Source: Sweltsa coloradensis
Taxonomy: Eukaryota; Arthropoda; Insecta; Plecoptera; Chloroperlidae
Assembly (NCBI GenBank): GCA_024449915.1
Contig: JAMZAV010000029.1
Coordinates: forward strand, 1,488,001 to 1,552,000
DNA: 64,000 bases
Direction of reading: 5' to 3'
Positions 21,732 to 34,755 of this stretch are shown one piece after another (position 1 is the first letter of the stretch; the number at the start of each line of letters is the position of its first letter). The notes below the pieces were generated by a model. That model ran no database searches and had not been told where the DNA came from. It worked only from the letters and a program-made list of their open reading frames with translations. The position numbers and the translations under genes were made by a program.

Positions 21732-23705
21732 AACTTTCGCAACACAGACATGTATTGTGTTTAAATTTATACCATAAAACATAAAAAATAATAAACTTTG
21801 GATAGAGCTATACAAATCGACTGAAATAAACACAATGTTCTCAAGTGAATGCAGTTATAAATTACAATGAGGGGCAAGCAATAAATCTGACTCCACACCA
21901 AACGTCCAACAATAGCAAAGTGAGTCTAGTTAGTGCCTGTGATTTCTCACAATCTTGCCGCTAAATAAAGTAATATCCTCTCGGCCGACTAGCCGGCTAC
22001 TGAGCTTGTGCAATGATACGTCACGAGACACTTGGCTTCCAGACGATAAACTCTGACGTCATCAGGCGGGGAGTTGAAACCCAGCACATTTCAAGATCGT
22101 CGCTGAGTTGGGGCGTATCTCCACTCACACTGACGTGAGGAGGGTTGGACGTTCACTTCTGTTGGGATGAAAAGAGGAGAAACCTGGCTAATAATTAAGA
22201 TTACATTTTAAAAACATAATTTGCACCATTTGTTTTCTAAAATACAGTTGATTGCTGATTTGAAGAGTTTTAAACAAAGCTAAGTTTAATTTATGTGCTT
22301 ATGTGTATGATTATGTAGCCTATACGACATATGTGTACGAAAAGAAGATGATATCCAAATTTCAATAATACATTTTTTTTATGTGCATAGGATAGAGAAC
22401 GCAACAAATACTTCAATTCGACTATGCTAAAAAAAGAGCGATTTTTTTCTGTTTGCAAGTTATGTTGAAAGTTTGTTTGATCTCTACCAGATCTTGATGA
22501 TTTTTTCAGTCTGAGCTTAGACCTGCACCGTTTTCGTGTAAGATATTCCATATAAAAAATTATGTTGTATAAGATTTCACCAATTCTTCGTGAAAAAAAG
22601 TGTGTTCACTTCCAACCGGAACTCAATAGCTACGAACACATTAATTGTTTATTTGTTTAAAAGACTTCTCTGATTTTATTGAACACTCGAGAACCCAAAA
22701 GAAGTATATTAAGTTAGTGATGCAACGTTTTGAGAAAACCGAAGAAATTTCTCCTGATAATCGCATTTTTACAACTTTTTTAATGTAGGAATGCATAGAG
22801 ACAAGTTTAAATACGCTCATTAATCAACATGGCTATAACAATTCGTTCGTTTAAGTCCGTAAGGGACAGTTTGTAATACTTGACATTCTGCTGACCACAA
22901 ATGTATATAATTACATGAAAGTGCTCATTATAATGAAGATAAAATAAATTAAATATAATCGGTTGCACAATAAACAGGAGAATGAAACCAACACTTTTAT
23001 TATCTAAGCATAACAATATATATATTTAAAGAGCAAAAAGTACCATATGTGAATCACCAAACTGATCACTAATAAGCAAATTAATGTGAATCGAACTGCT
23101 AATGTTTTACTGCTTCCGATAGAGATATTGAGATCCGTGAGTGTGTGTATATAAAGCAAATTACAAAAACCAAAACTACAATTTCAGTGTGTGCCTTCAA
23201 TATTAGTTTTCATTGGCTACACCGTGCAAAAAGATGACCAGATCTTATCCAAACCCCAATAGGATATCTTCAGTATAATAGAGATTGACAGACATTTCTA
23301 CCCTCCCCTTATATTATCAGAGCATAGCATCTTTTTCAAAGCTTCTTTACTAGGAAACATACTTCAGTCCATATTTAATTCCACCCGTGATGGGCATACG
23401 CGGTCACCCCACCGCATAAGACATAATCCCGGCAATTGGACAAGGACCTACCCCTCCGACCGACGCGGGCGAAATAAAATTAATGTTAAATTGAGCGTGA
23501 AATAACCTCTGGGGATGTTCATGGCTTCCGGAATTGATAAGGGGAATTATTGCGGTTCTAAGGGTATTAGGAGTTACGATGGTTAGTCGCCGCGTTGTTT
23601 GGGTGGCGGCCCTGGTTGTTGTCGGGGAGACGAATAGCGTCTTTGCTCTGTTGTGTTGGCTGTACTTCATACAATGGTAAGTCTGAGCTGCAGGGCGATT
23701 CGCTT
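21732..23705. other. Intergenic DNA with two GC-richer islands
   Basis: AT-rich overall. Islands at about 22010-22150 (tgacgtcatcaggcgggg) and 23390-23480 stand out in GC content and could be conserved non-coding DNA or exons, but no frame or motif can be named. Confidence 0.4.
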
Positions 23706-24043
23706 TAATTTAAGAGAGTATAGGACATGAGTTTTAGGCAAATTGCTGTTCGCTCGGCCGACTGACACCACAGGTGTCTGAAATTTGGAACATATGTGAT
23801 AAATGTGGAAATAAAGGGCTCTGCAGTAACATATTTCCAAATTTTGTTTTAAAATAAGAAATAAATTAGTTTTCACGAATGTTGATTTTGTTAGAAATAC
23901 CAAAATTGACTAAATTCGTGTTTTTTTCTTGACGATCATTGTTTCATATAAAACATAACAACTTTGCAAAATTTCATATACGTCGAAAGCATCTTGAACG
24001 AATAGCTATTTGCTAAATGACAAATGCGTCCCATTCCCTCTTA
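23706..24043 (-). repeat. Dispersed repeat D, copy 1
   Basis: Inverted relative to 27924-28248. Shared words include ataaagggctctgcagtaa-type, gaatagctatttgct and cattccctctt, at similar spacing. Moderately diverged, no coding frame. Possibly a MITE family. Confidence 0.6.
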
Positions 24044-24600
24044 AGAAAGACTACCACCAATACTAAAACCACGCGCAACAGTTTTTTATTGATATCTCGT
24101 GAACGGTTTAAAACATCTCAAAACTGATTAAAAGAAGATATGGGGTTTTGTTAGGACAATGTGAATGTAATGCAATAAAAATTATTCAAATATAATAATC
24201 TGTGCAGTTTGTATTATAAATATGCATTTAATTAATTAAATATTAAATAAAATACCTAATAATCAACAAATCACAATATATTTTTTCGGGCAGTCTATTA
24301 TAGTTCTTAAAAAACCACATAGCAGTCTACAAACAGATTTGCGATATTTTGCACCGTTCTCGAGATATCACTAAAAAAAGTAATTTCGCGTGGGTTTAAA
24401 TATTTTATTATTTTAGCTGCGTTGAATTTAATTTTAACGCCTTCGTATGTTTTAACATTGTGGCGTAATTTAATTACAACATTTAACGCGGACTGTACAG
24501 AATCATGCACCCTGCAGGATTGACAGAGATGGCTTTAGTTTAAAGTCCCCCACTAAAAATCAGTTATATGGCTGAGTGGGTAGAATCTAAATACGAATTT
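24044..24600. other. AT-rich DNA, nothing recognised
   Basis: No gene, RNA or repeat structure seen. Confidence 0.45.
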
Positions 24601-24601
24601 A

Positions 24602-25161
24602 TTGGATGAGCGAAGCGAAGACTTCAATTTCACTGACCCCCCAAAAAATTAGCTCGGGTGTTTTTTTTTTGTCTGTCCGCACTCTACCGGGCAAACGGCA
24701 TATGCAATCTTGATGAAAATTGGAGGGGACCTTCGAAATCTCTTGAAGTTTGACGTGCCACGTTTTTGGGGTACAAACGAATAAATATTTCTCATGAACA
24801 TCGTACTTTTACGATTTTTTCGATTTTTAGTGCGATTTTTTCGTGACATTTGGGCCGATTCTGACCAAACGGATGGGGCTACAACGTTCATATTTTATAT
24901 GGACATTAAGGTAATAGTGATGTATTGCTTTTTGAAAAAAAAAGTTGAAAAAATTAGCCATAATTCATAGAATATAGGTTTTAATATGATTTTTGTTAGG
25001 TAATAATAACAATTATGAAGTAACAATGGAAACTTGAAAACAATCACCTACAATGCATTCAAAAAGCACTTGCAAACTAAAGTGGTCCTACGCAAACTAA
25101 AAACTTACAAAAAAGCTCATCCATCAACGCGACTAAAAAAAGCGTTTGCGAAGCTTCCTAG
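24602..25161 (-). mobile_element. HINE-like element (TTGGATGAG family), complete
   Basis: Ends ttggatgagcgaagcgaag and gctcatccatcaacgcgact..gcgaagcttcctag|t. One of the best preserved members: the inverted ggatgagc/gctcatcc subterminal repeats and the terminal ctagt are both present. Confidence 0.65.
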
Positions 25162-25200
25162 TTTATTTGTACAGTGCCCTGTTGCCAGAGTTTACAAAAG

Positions 25201-25408
25201 GGGTATTACATTGAAACTGCAGTCAGTCCGAGTTTAGATAATTGCAGTTTTGGTTGTAGTTGTCTACAATTGACGAGACAGAGAATGTTTTAAACTGCTG
25301 ACTGCAATCGCGGGCTTGATTATTATAGAACTGAGCATTTTCGTTCTGCTCGCTTCTGACTGCAATCAAAAACTGTAGCCAGGTGACTGCAGTCCTTGTG
25401 CAATACCC
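25201..25408. mobile_element. MITE with ~30-bp imperfect TIRs
   Basis: Starts gggtattacattgaaactgc and ends with gactgcagtccttgtgcaat then accc, complementary over about 30 bp with a few mismatches. Flanks ttacaaaag / attacaatt may be a worn 8-bp target duplication, suggesting hAT. The motif ctgactgcaatc recurs inside. Non-coding. Confidence 0.65.
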
Positions 25409-27110
25409 ATTACAATTGCTTCCGTGATGGAGGACGATTCTAACAATTTTCACTCATTTTTTGTCGAAATTGTCATGAATTTACCCTTGTTAATCTGTTC
25501 TCTAATTGCCGTAATTCATAAATCATCCACTCTTTACCTCGATTAGCTGTAATTTGTCAAATATCTGTCAAATAATTGACCGATTTATTAAATTGCGTTC
25601 GCAGGCGGTACTGGATTAACCTATTAGTGGCACAAATTATTCTTTGTCAATGTCAGCAAAAACAAAATTCTGTACGCGACAAAATAATAACACGGAATTA
25701 TTGTTTTTTACAAATGTGCGCACAAACCTACAGCTTCAAAGCAACTAGAATTCAGTTACTTTTTACTTTTGTTTTTAATTAATTTTATTTGTGTTTCTAA
25801 CTAAAGCCAATAATGAGTTCTTTATCTAAATATACTATTGTGTACTTCTATCACTTATCAATCGCCGAAGTATTAGAAAATTACAAACTTTTATTTAATA
25901 ATTTAGTTAAACGAAAAGACGTCAAGATGAAGAAAGTTGAAATCTTACTCACAAAAACAATATTGTAAAATGACAGCATAACCTTACACACTAAAAAGTA
26001 TTTAGATTAAACGAAGGGTGTGAAGGAATGTCACGTATAGTTCGTAGATGCAGAAGGGGGTTCTGCATTTATATACTATAAGTGACATAATTTCACCCCT
26101 TTACTACAACTCAGTAAAACTTGTTGCAAATTATTGAAATGGCACCAGTAATAACATGTTCAGAAACTAGAAACGAGGCATACGGTACTATTTACAAATT
26201 AATGTACCGAAGTTAAATAGTGTACCGAAATCCTAATTTGTCACATTTTAAGAATATATTTAAACAGATGATTTTTCAGGATTCCCAAAGATTATTTTTA
26301 GTAATATTGCACAGATAGATAACTAAACGTTTTTAAAATCTTTGATTCTGTATACTATATTCAAGCTTGATTTCCTTGGAAAGTATTCTGCTTATAAGAT
26401 TCTATGCCCGGCATTAAGTGATCTACAAAGAATTTTGTCAGAAAACTGCTCTTATCAAAGGGTATCATCCTCTAAATCTAAAAAAATGTTTCTTACAGGC
26501 TACTTAGTTATGAACTTACCGAGTAACAGAAAACTAATTCGGTCACTATGACCTGGTAAAAATTTAATAAACTTGGTAATTTTTTACCTAGTAACTTTAG
26601 GCAAACTTGTGTGGTGTCACCCTTAGCCACTTGTAGAGAATAATGTTTGTAAGAAGTTCTGGTGTTATTTAAAAAAAAAAATATTTATGGCCTTTGACCT
26701 TGAAGGATTTTGGTCAGTAAAATATTGTCCACTTTTGACGTAATCGTCTATCTCTTATGTAAATACACTTTATTTTTATTTCGTAATTAAGTCAAGTAGC
26801 TCTGTTCAAAGATGCTTATTACAAAGCAGGGGTGTAATTTTGGATGGATACTGTCACGGTTTTAATTTATGTTTGTGCATTGCTAAAAAACAGAATTTTA
26901 GAATTAGCAAAAACATGATATTTGTCCAGTTTCTACGTGCGACAAAAATAAGCAGGATAAAGGTGATTTACGAAATTCACCACAACACCAATTTTCATCG
27001 ATGCAAGGTGAAAAGCTTGAAAAATCGTTTAAAATCACGTTTAAATAAATTTTTAAACGGTAATTTTAGTTCAGTATAACGCTATAGAAGAATATGTGGT
27101 AAGAAATTAC
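25409..27110. other. AT-rich intergenic DNA
   Basis: Only short, compositionally random frames; no homology or repeat recognised. Confidence 0.45.
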
Positions 27111-27358
27111 TTTGTGAGGTAAGCCTGCCTCGCGCTAATCCTCACTGTATGATCCCCGATGAGAATAACACTGTTAGCGGCTCCGCGTAATTCTGGCGCC
27201 GAGCTGAAAGCTTCAGTCCCCACTCTCATCTCCCCCGGGCGATTGGGAGCGCCCCTGCCAAGTTTCTTTCTCATAATCTCGTTATATATTTATATCACAA
27301 TATTCACCGCATAAGTGAAAGAGTATCGAGCGTCAGGACGAGGCGTAGAGTCTAAAAC
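27111..27358. other. GC-rich island, unidentified
   Basis: A stretch with cctgcctcgcgctaatcc, ctgttagcggctccgcg and cccccgggcgattgggagcg in an otherwise AT-rich region. A splice-donor-like gag|gtaagc lies at 27117-27125, so it might be an untranslated exon plus intron start or a regulatory element. No protein frame is recognised. Confidence 0.35.
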
Positions 27359-27923
27359 GTGTTTTCGTTTTTAGTAGAGAGCTATTTTGCTAAAATTGTA
27401 TCTGCATTTTTACATAAAGTTATTGCTAATAATCATTATAAAGTACTGCCAATACAAATTTTCAATGTAGGAAATAGTAAACTACAAATTTTACTAACTA
27501 CTAGGTCTAAAAATTTAAATTGGAAAACACTTTTGGGAAATTGTTACATTCCCCATATATTATAATATTTAAAAAAATGAAAAATCATTTTATATTTTAA
27601 AGAACAAATAATAATTGAAGTCGGACTACTTACAAAATATATTCATGAATGTGGAACTGAAGAAAGAAAGATGAGTTAAACGTGAAAACAACATTCATTT
27701 AGTTTGAATCAATTTTTAGGAATATTTTACTGTCTATATTTATATACATCAACTCCTCCTAGATTCAACCAGACTTAGTAGCTACCCTTTCACTCACTGC
27801 CTGCACATAAACACGGTGCTAAATGATATTTGGTTGTTGATAATGTTTGGTAGTGTTCGTCTATGCATGTAACATATTGAAAATTGGACACTTAAAGAGA
27901 ATGCTCAAGGTCTGTTTCAAAGG

Positions 27924-28248
27924 AAGGGAATAGGACACATTTAGCTGTTAGCAAATAGCTATTCGCTCGGCCAAGAAGCATCCACCGTATATGAAACTTT
28001 GCAAAGTTGTCAATAAAGCATCCATGGACAGCCTTAGAGTCATAGATTTTACAAATTTTGTCTTTATCAGACAGAAAATATCACAAAAATAGTCAATTTT
28101 AACCTTTTTAACAAAATCAATATTCGCAAAAACTAATTTATTTTTTAAAATTATTTTAAAACAAATTTTAGAAATGTGATACTGTAGAGCCCTATATTTC
28201 CACTTTCGTGCGATGTGTGATGAAAACGCATGTCCTGTACTCTCTTAA
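27924..28248 (+). repeat. Dispersed repeat D, copy 2
   Basis: Inverted partner of 23706-24043, with gcaaatagctattcgctcgg and gagccctatatttccac-type matches. Non-coding. Confidence 0.6.
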
Positions 28249-29361
28249 TCCCTTGCATTCGCATAAACGACTGAAGCCGGTATCAAACCTAGAACTTCCG
28301 AATCACAGTATCTCGTTTAATATAGTGCTTCCATCGAAAGAATGCAGATAGCTCAAAATCGTTTTCCCAACATAACAACTCTCTCAACTCTATTCACGCT
28401 AGCTCAGAGTGGACCTAGCACACTGAAGAACTCCGTTTGCCAACGCTTAGTTCTCTTTCATACACAAATGTGATATTCCTCCAACCACGCATATTCATAT
28501 AACCCCCACCTTACCAGATGTACGAATTCACCTGCATTCTTACGTTGGGGCTAGTAAACTGATTATTTAAAATTAATTTATGAGTTATATTATTGTAGTT
28601 GAATATTGATATTCTTATTAAGATTGCCCTAAAACATACCAAATTTTAAGCTGTTTGTTGGAAATACGATATGACTTGACATAAGGCGGTGATATAATTT
28701 TCACCAACTCCTGGGAAGGTTAGATTTAAAAAATTATTTTATCGTTTGCAAACAAAATTTTCCTTGATTCATCTTTCCAACATGTGAGAGCTACTGAAGA
28801 GAACATAAGGTATCGTTATCTTAAATTTTTATTCCACTTGAATAGTGATTTTCTAAATTCCCAGCTTTGATTTTTAATATTTTAAATTTTGTTTTATGAT
28901 CATCGTGAATCAAAAGAAACAATCAGCGTTAACAAAACTTGAAATAGAAATATATAAACAGCTGATCAATGTCAAATAAGTGGATACGAAAGAAAGGATA
29001 ATGAAGTATCAAGAGGGGATCTATTGGAAACTACTGATGAAAGAAATTACAGGGATTTAATTTACTTTAACTTGATGGCAGAAGTGTATGTGAAACCCCC
29101 TTGGCGGTAAATTTTGATATTTTGAATTTTTATCTCTGGATTTAATATGTCAATTTAAGTATATGCTTTTAAATTTATTTTAGTCTATACGTCAATGTAA
29201 AATGCCAGCAATGTTGTATTTGAGTGAACTAATAAATAAAGTAACATTTAACGTGTCTGGGATATATTTTTGAAATATATCCGATAGGATTTGTTTTTGG
29301 ATAAAACAGCGTGACACAGAAAACTAGCAAATATTTTCGAATCTCTATTTAAGCAATATCC
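28249..29361. other. AT-rich intergenic DNA
   Basis: Nothing recognised. Confidence 0.45.

Positions 29362-29431
<70 letters not shown>
29362..29431. repeat. (AAT)n microsatellite, about 23 units
   Basis: Uninterrupted aat repeats. The minus-strand frame through it is an isoleucine run and not a gene. Confidence 0.95.
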
Positions 29432-31028
29432 GTAACAGCAACATATTGTGATCTATTCAATACAACAAGATAGCGACAACTTTGCTTGCAATGCTACCAC
29501 GATTTACTAAGCTACTCACCATTCTATCACATTTAGCTGTAACTGAAAACAAACATAAACTCCAAAGCGCCATTGGCTAATGATTCTATGTATGATTATT
29601 ACTAGTGTGTGAACGGTTAAGCCCGAGTGAGTTCACAAATTATGTCTGTTGAATTAACTAGTTTGCTGTGGAGTGTCGATTATCTTGTACTTCACACAGC
29701 AAATGGCATATTATGTGTAAACTATGAAACTTCATCTCGTTGATGTGGGATAATATGGTGCATTTTACCTCATTTGACAATTATTTTTCAATTTATTTTA
29801 TTTTGTTATTTTGAACATATTAAATTATTTTTGAAAGTAAGTTGTGCCACATTGTGTAAATCGCTATGGAAATTCAAAATAACACACGCACCATTATTTT
29901 ATTGAAAGTGTAAAGTGCAAATTCCACGCAAACATAATATTAATATTGCATTATCTTTCAAACAATTTTCATATTCATTCATTTTATACTTATGAAATAA
30001 CAATTTTTGTTACATTATTAATATAAAAATAATTTGTAATTTTACTAATTGGTACGCTTGACCCCTGTGGTGATCCAATACTTGTTGGCCAACCATCTAT
30101 CAGTAATGATTGATTGTACTGCTTATTGACTAATCAAACGTAATAGTGCGACTCTTATGAGAAGTGTTAATGTTTATTACTCGAATTTGAAACGAGTCTA
30201 AGGATACTGATATGAAGGCTACCTGAAAAATTCCAGTATGATAGGAGTAGCCATGTTGGAAATATTTATCAAGTCCAAATGTATCGAAAAAGAGCCAATT
30301 TTTCTATTACATCAAAAATCGTGATAGGTGACCAGAAATTTATATTCAGAGTAATGGTCGTTTGGCATACTTCTAACATTTAAACTGAAGATCCGTTTAT
30401 GACGTCAGTTACACGGAGAAAATCCTTTGACATTGGAAAATAATACTCACCCTCTAACTTTTCACAAATCTCCTTATGCAAAGAGCCTACATTAATTTAA
30501 CCTCAAAATCCTAAAATTACCGATATTTCATAAATGAACCCTAAATTGAACTCCCTCGGTACGGCTTAGAGTGGGGGTAGTAATTAAGTTTGACCGAGAT
30601 TAATCAATCTAACTAACCTAATTAACCCTTGCTCATATTGACAAACACTCTGGTCGTATTAACTGGCGTATCACGTGGTGTGCTCTATCTACTAAACCCT
30701 ATCAGGAGCTGGGTGGTCTACCCGTGTTATCATTCAAGCGTAGTTACACGTGCTTGCTTAACCATATTATATTGTGTAAAACTAATTAACTTATTAATTA
30801 ATTACAATTTATTAATGCTTTATTTTGTTTTATTGTGTTTTGTAATTTTTTGTTCGTTTTATTTCTTTGTAATCATCAATAATCATCGTCACATAAATCA
30901 TTGTACAATATTATCACATTTGCTATTTTTTATATGCGTAGTTTATTGTTTACTGAAATTTTTATGTTGTACTGGTTTTGTATAGTTTTCGTTGGTATGT
31001 TTTAAATATATACTGCTCTTCTTACGAG
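29432..31028. other. AT-rich intergenic DNA
   Basis: A 118-codon + frame at 30629-30985 is hydrophobic and AT-driven with no family resemblance; not called. Confidence 0.45.
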
Positions 31029-31090
31029 ATTATGTTTGCGAGATAAACTCATTCTCTTTTCACGCTTTTACGATTAGCAGAGCCGTGATC
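31029..31090. repeat. Short dispersed repeat, copy 2
   Basis: Matches 44-115 (atgtttgcgagat, then cttttacgattagcagagcc). Confidence 0.5.
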
Positions 31091-31779
31091 GGAGGCGACA
31101 GTGATAGCAACAATAATCGACCAAAACGATAACTTTAGTGAGAAGAACAAGTGAGAACTCTACTTCGAATTTTCATCATCCTAAATCAAATAGTAATTTT
31201 TACAATTGCTGCATCTGTTGTTTATTACGTTAAGGAAACATTGGCAGACGGCATTATATTTTAAATGTGTAATTGTTGCCAATACACAGCTTATAAGCTA
31301 GTATAGCTGCAGTCAGTTATTCGTGAATTGTCACTAAAGTGTTGTCGTTCGATCGACTGTTGTTACTTAGTAAATAGACCCCTTGGTCCAAATACAACCC
31401 TGGACCCAATATATTTATATTTATCAAAGCGGGATATTCTAGTTTGTTCTTTTTCCACAGCACATCAAACATATTATTTATCTGTCTTCTAGACATAACA
31501 CCTAAAAATTGATAAGATATGCTATATACAACGTACCTTATAAATGTAGTATATTTACCTATATAATACCGTTTCCATGTATGTCCATGCTACAAGTGTT
31601 ATAGTTGACTTGAATAAAACACCATATTCAAACCATGGATTTTAACAAGTAATCTCCCTATAAAAAAACACTGGTGGTATATTCACTGGTGTACACAATA
31701 GATCATAAGTAAATCAATGGTTCTTGTCGTACATAAGCCCTTGATTTACTATCTGGTCCAGGGTAAACATACGAGATCA

Positions 31780-31945
31780 AAGATACTATTGCTCCGACTC
31801 AAAGAGGTCGCGGATACGAATGCCGTCGAGACCGACAATTCTGACTGAAGCGTTACTGCGAATGTAAGGGATTGATTCCTCTTTAACAGCCGCGACATTC
31901 CTGTCCCAACTTCCCTAAGACTGAAGTGGGCACTGTGCCCTACAA
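31780..31945 (+). mobile_element. SINE-C copy, decayed
   Basis: Aligns with the + copy at 49522: gccgtcgagaccgacaat, then actgaag, aagggattgattcctctttaacag, and cgacattcctgtcc. The B box has decayed to ggatacgaatgcc. Confidence 0.55.
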
Positions 31946-32187
31946 TGGCCCTCGCTTGGCGAGAAAAATACAATAAAATAATTAAAATATTAATTATAAG
32001 TGTACCTACGTTATTCGACCCTGATCGACCTATTCAATTGTTATTGTTTACCTTCTACCGATTTTAGGTGAATTAAAAAAAGTGATTTCTTGTAGAACCT
32101 TTTTTACTGATTAGTTAAGTTGAAAACCAACTATATGCATTTAAGAATTCATTTAAAACAGAATAATGACTACCGACACTGACAGTG

Positions 32188-32342
32188 TTGGCTTGAGCGC
32201 TAAGCGCGCGATTCTGATTCGCGAGGTCCCGGGTTCGAATCCCGTCGCGAGACCGGCAAAACAGCCCTTGGACATCATTTCTCAATCGTCCTATCCGCAA
32301 CATACCAAGTTTACCTAAAGAGGAGCATACGTTGCACCCTAT
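32188..32342 (+). mobile_element. SINE-C copy (tRNA-derived)
   Basis: Head ttggcttgagcgctaagcgcg then cccgggttcgaatcccgtcg, a perfect RNA polymerase III B box (ggttcgaatcc). Downstream the SINE-C body is shortened: cccttggacatcatttctc, cctatccgcaacatacc, aaagaggagcatacgttgca. A genuine tRNA is unlikely because the acceptor stem and A-box side do not close and the SINE body follows directly. Confidence 0.75.
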
Positions 32343-33104
32343 AAAAAGTTTTTATTCCGGCAGTATAAACATTCATTTGTTTGTGTTGTACTGGTGCTAA
32401 AATACATATTTTAAGGCTGTATAAAAATATGTATAGCATAAAGATTTTTTAAAATCTTCTATTGCTAATTAGATCTCAAAACTAACACAACTGGCATATT
32501 GCCAACAAAAGTAGCCGGTGTATATACTTTAGTTATTAAACTTTCACTTAACAACAGCATTTTTTAGTAAAGAACAACATTTAATGGTTAATGCCAGTTA
32601 GAATTACGCGTGGCCATAAGACGTACAACTTCATTACTAACTAAAGCAAACTTTCTTCTACAAATGTCCCGTTCTATTGTTCTATGTTTGCGAATATGAA
32701 ACTCGTGTCTGTAAAAAGTTTCTAAGTGAGCGTCCTACAAGAAAAGTTTCTTGCGCATCTGCAGTCCGGCTCCTGTCGAGACAACACTTTGTACCTTATA
32801 CCCTAATTAAATTGTCTACCTAGATTATCAAAGCACTTCAAGTTGTTTGCAAACGTGACTCTTAGAATTTTATGAGTAATTAAAATGTTTGGAGGAGCTT
32901 CGTAATTACCATAAAGATTTAATGAGAATATTACCATAAAAAATTAGCTTACGGTTCTTAGCAATTTCTTAAATGATGTCATTATTGTATAAACCATTTC
33001 ATTACCTTTTATAAACCCGGAACGTCCCATTATGGTTAGGATAATGTTGATTTTTGCACGAGATTAATTAATATCGAACCCTGTTTCCAACTAAGTCGGG
33101 TAGG
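32343..33104. other. AT-rich intergenic DNA
   Basis: Nothing recognised. Confidence 0.45.
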
Positions 33105-33471
33105 GGGTGGGAGGTTCCCACCACATTTGGCTCCCCGGGGTTATCGAAGCGCTAGCCATGCCTGACGCTTCTCCCACATCATCTTTTTCTTCCTCTGCGT
33201 CATCAACTTCACTTCTTCCTCTCCTCTGTCTTCTTCCTCAGGGACATCCACCAGTTTTTTTCCATATTTTCGTTCTTCCCAACATCTTTCCTGGTTATTC
33301 CTTTCCCAAGCTGCATTTCTCCTTTTCAAATCCATTGCTATAACTTCTTCCCATCTCAGTCTGGGCCTCCCTCTTTTTCTCTGTTTGTTTCCTTCGTCTT
33401 ATTCATACTGTATCTTCGGGATCCTGTCCTTTTGCATCCTCTGCATGTGTCCAAACCACCTCAGCCTTTAA
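33105..33471 (-). mobile_element. LINE ORF2 C-terminal fragment
   Basis: The minus strand reads LRWFGHMQRMQKDRIPK, one stop, then KRGRPRLRWEEVIAMDLKRR and a charged tail ending WLALR-stop, with gakcGG-like 3' sequence. W-x-GH-x-x-RM...RIPK...GRPR-x-RW is the standard C-terminus of RTE/L2-type insect LINE polyproteins. RT and endonuclease are absent: a 5'-truncated copy. Confidence 0.8.
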
Positions 33472-34113
33472 TTAATAATTTTTTAAGGAATGTTTGAATT
33501 TCGTAAGAAAACTAGATGGCTTAGTGGCGCAGTAATGCGACATTTTAATAACACGAATAAGTAAAGATGTAGTTTCAAGTTTTTTTCAAAACTACAGTTA
33601 TAATGTACTTTGAAATATAGATTCACAATATTTATCTATTTGACACCATTATTATCATCAATGATTAAAAGTAGCACTACAATAAATTGTCTAATATATC
33701 CGCTAAAACATTGCATAATGCATACGTTCAAGATTTTATATGCATAATATAAAAAATATTATTAACAACACAATTAATATTATTCTAACACCGCACTTGT
33801 AGAACTTGCTCTGTTGTTGGTGGCCGTTATCAAATATAATAAAATAATTACTATAATAACCCAAACTGGTAATATAATGGTATAAATGTACACCGCACTT
33901 TTTAAATAAAGTAAACTTTGTGTTACAGTATTACGACAACTATTCAATAGTCTTCCACGGGTAAATATACAGTTTTCTTCACTTAACAAGTGCAGTGTAC
34001 AGTCCAAATAACTCATTTCATTATTAACCCAAACTGTGTAGGCTGTCAGTAAATGAAAATTGAACTAAAAACACACACAGCTTAAACTGTAACATTAAAA
34101 GTTAATAAAAATT
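33472..34113. other. AT-rich intergenic DNA
   Basis: Nothing recognised. Confidence 0.45.
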
Positions 34114-34755
34114 ATCGACGCAACCAAATGACCAGACGTAATACTTTAATTATAACATTCCTGCCGCGAAGGCCTTCGCATTGAAAGGATAATATTAATA
34201 AAAACAATGTCAATAAACATACACACGCTTTCATTTTTCAAGTATCTGATCAAATCGGTAAAGCACTCTTAGCTATCGTCCTACCGTCCCGTGTTTGCGA
34301 CGGGACAGCTTCCCTGTCTAATAAATAATCGACGCGACCAAATGACCAGACGTAATATTTTAATTGTAACATTCCTGTCGCGAAAGCCTTCGCATTGAAA
34401 GGATAATAATAAAAAACAATGTCAATAAACACACACACACGCTTTCATCCTTCAAGTATCTGATCTAATCGGTAGAGCACTCTTAGCTATCGTCCTACCG
34501 TCCCGTGTTTGCGAAGGGACAGCTTCCCTGTGTAATAAATAATCGACGCGACCAAATGACCAGACGTAATACTTTAATTGTAACATTCCTGTCGCGAAAG
34601 CCTTCGCATTCAAAGGATAATATTAATAAAAACAATGTCAATAAACACACACACGCTTTCATTCTTCAAGTATCTGATCTAATCGGTAGAGCACTCTCAG
34701 CTATCGTCCTACCGTCCCGTGTTTGCAAAGGGACAGCCTTCCCTGTCTGTGTTGT
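34114..34755 (+). repeat. Three 214-bp tandem copies of a tRNA-like SINE (SINE-D)
   Basis: Units start at 34114, 34328 and 34542 with atcgacgc(a/g)accaaatgac and each contains a microsatellite-like acacac tract and a degenerate tRNA-like part: tctgatctaatcggtagagc (A-box side) and cccgtgtttgcgaagggaca (worn B-box side). Period is exactly 214 for both intervals and divergence is low, so the amplification is recent. The third unit continues into cctgtctgtgttgtcgaagc, which may be the true end of the element. Confidence 0.85.

Noticed and set aside
29248..29460. Minus-strand frame with an isoleucine run
   Set aside because: It is the translation of the (AAT)n microsatellite.
30629..30985. 118-codon plus frame
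   Set aside because: Starts from a non-ATG codon; T-rich composition explains the hydrophobic residues; no homology recognised.
32188..32260. Possible functional tRNA gene with a perfect B box
   Set aside because: The same head is found with the same downstream body at 49522 and 62660, so it is a SINE.
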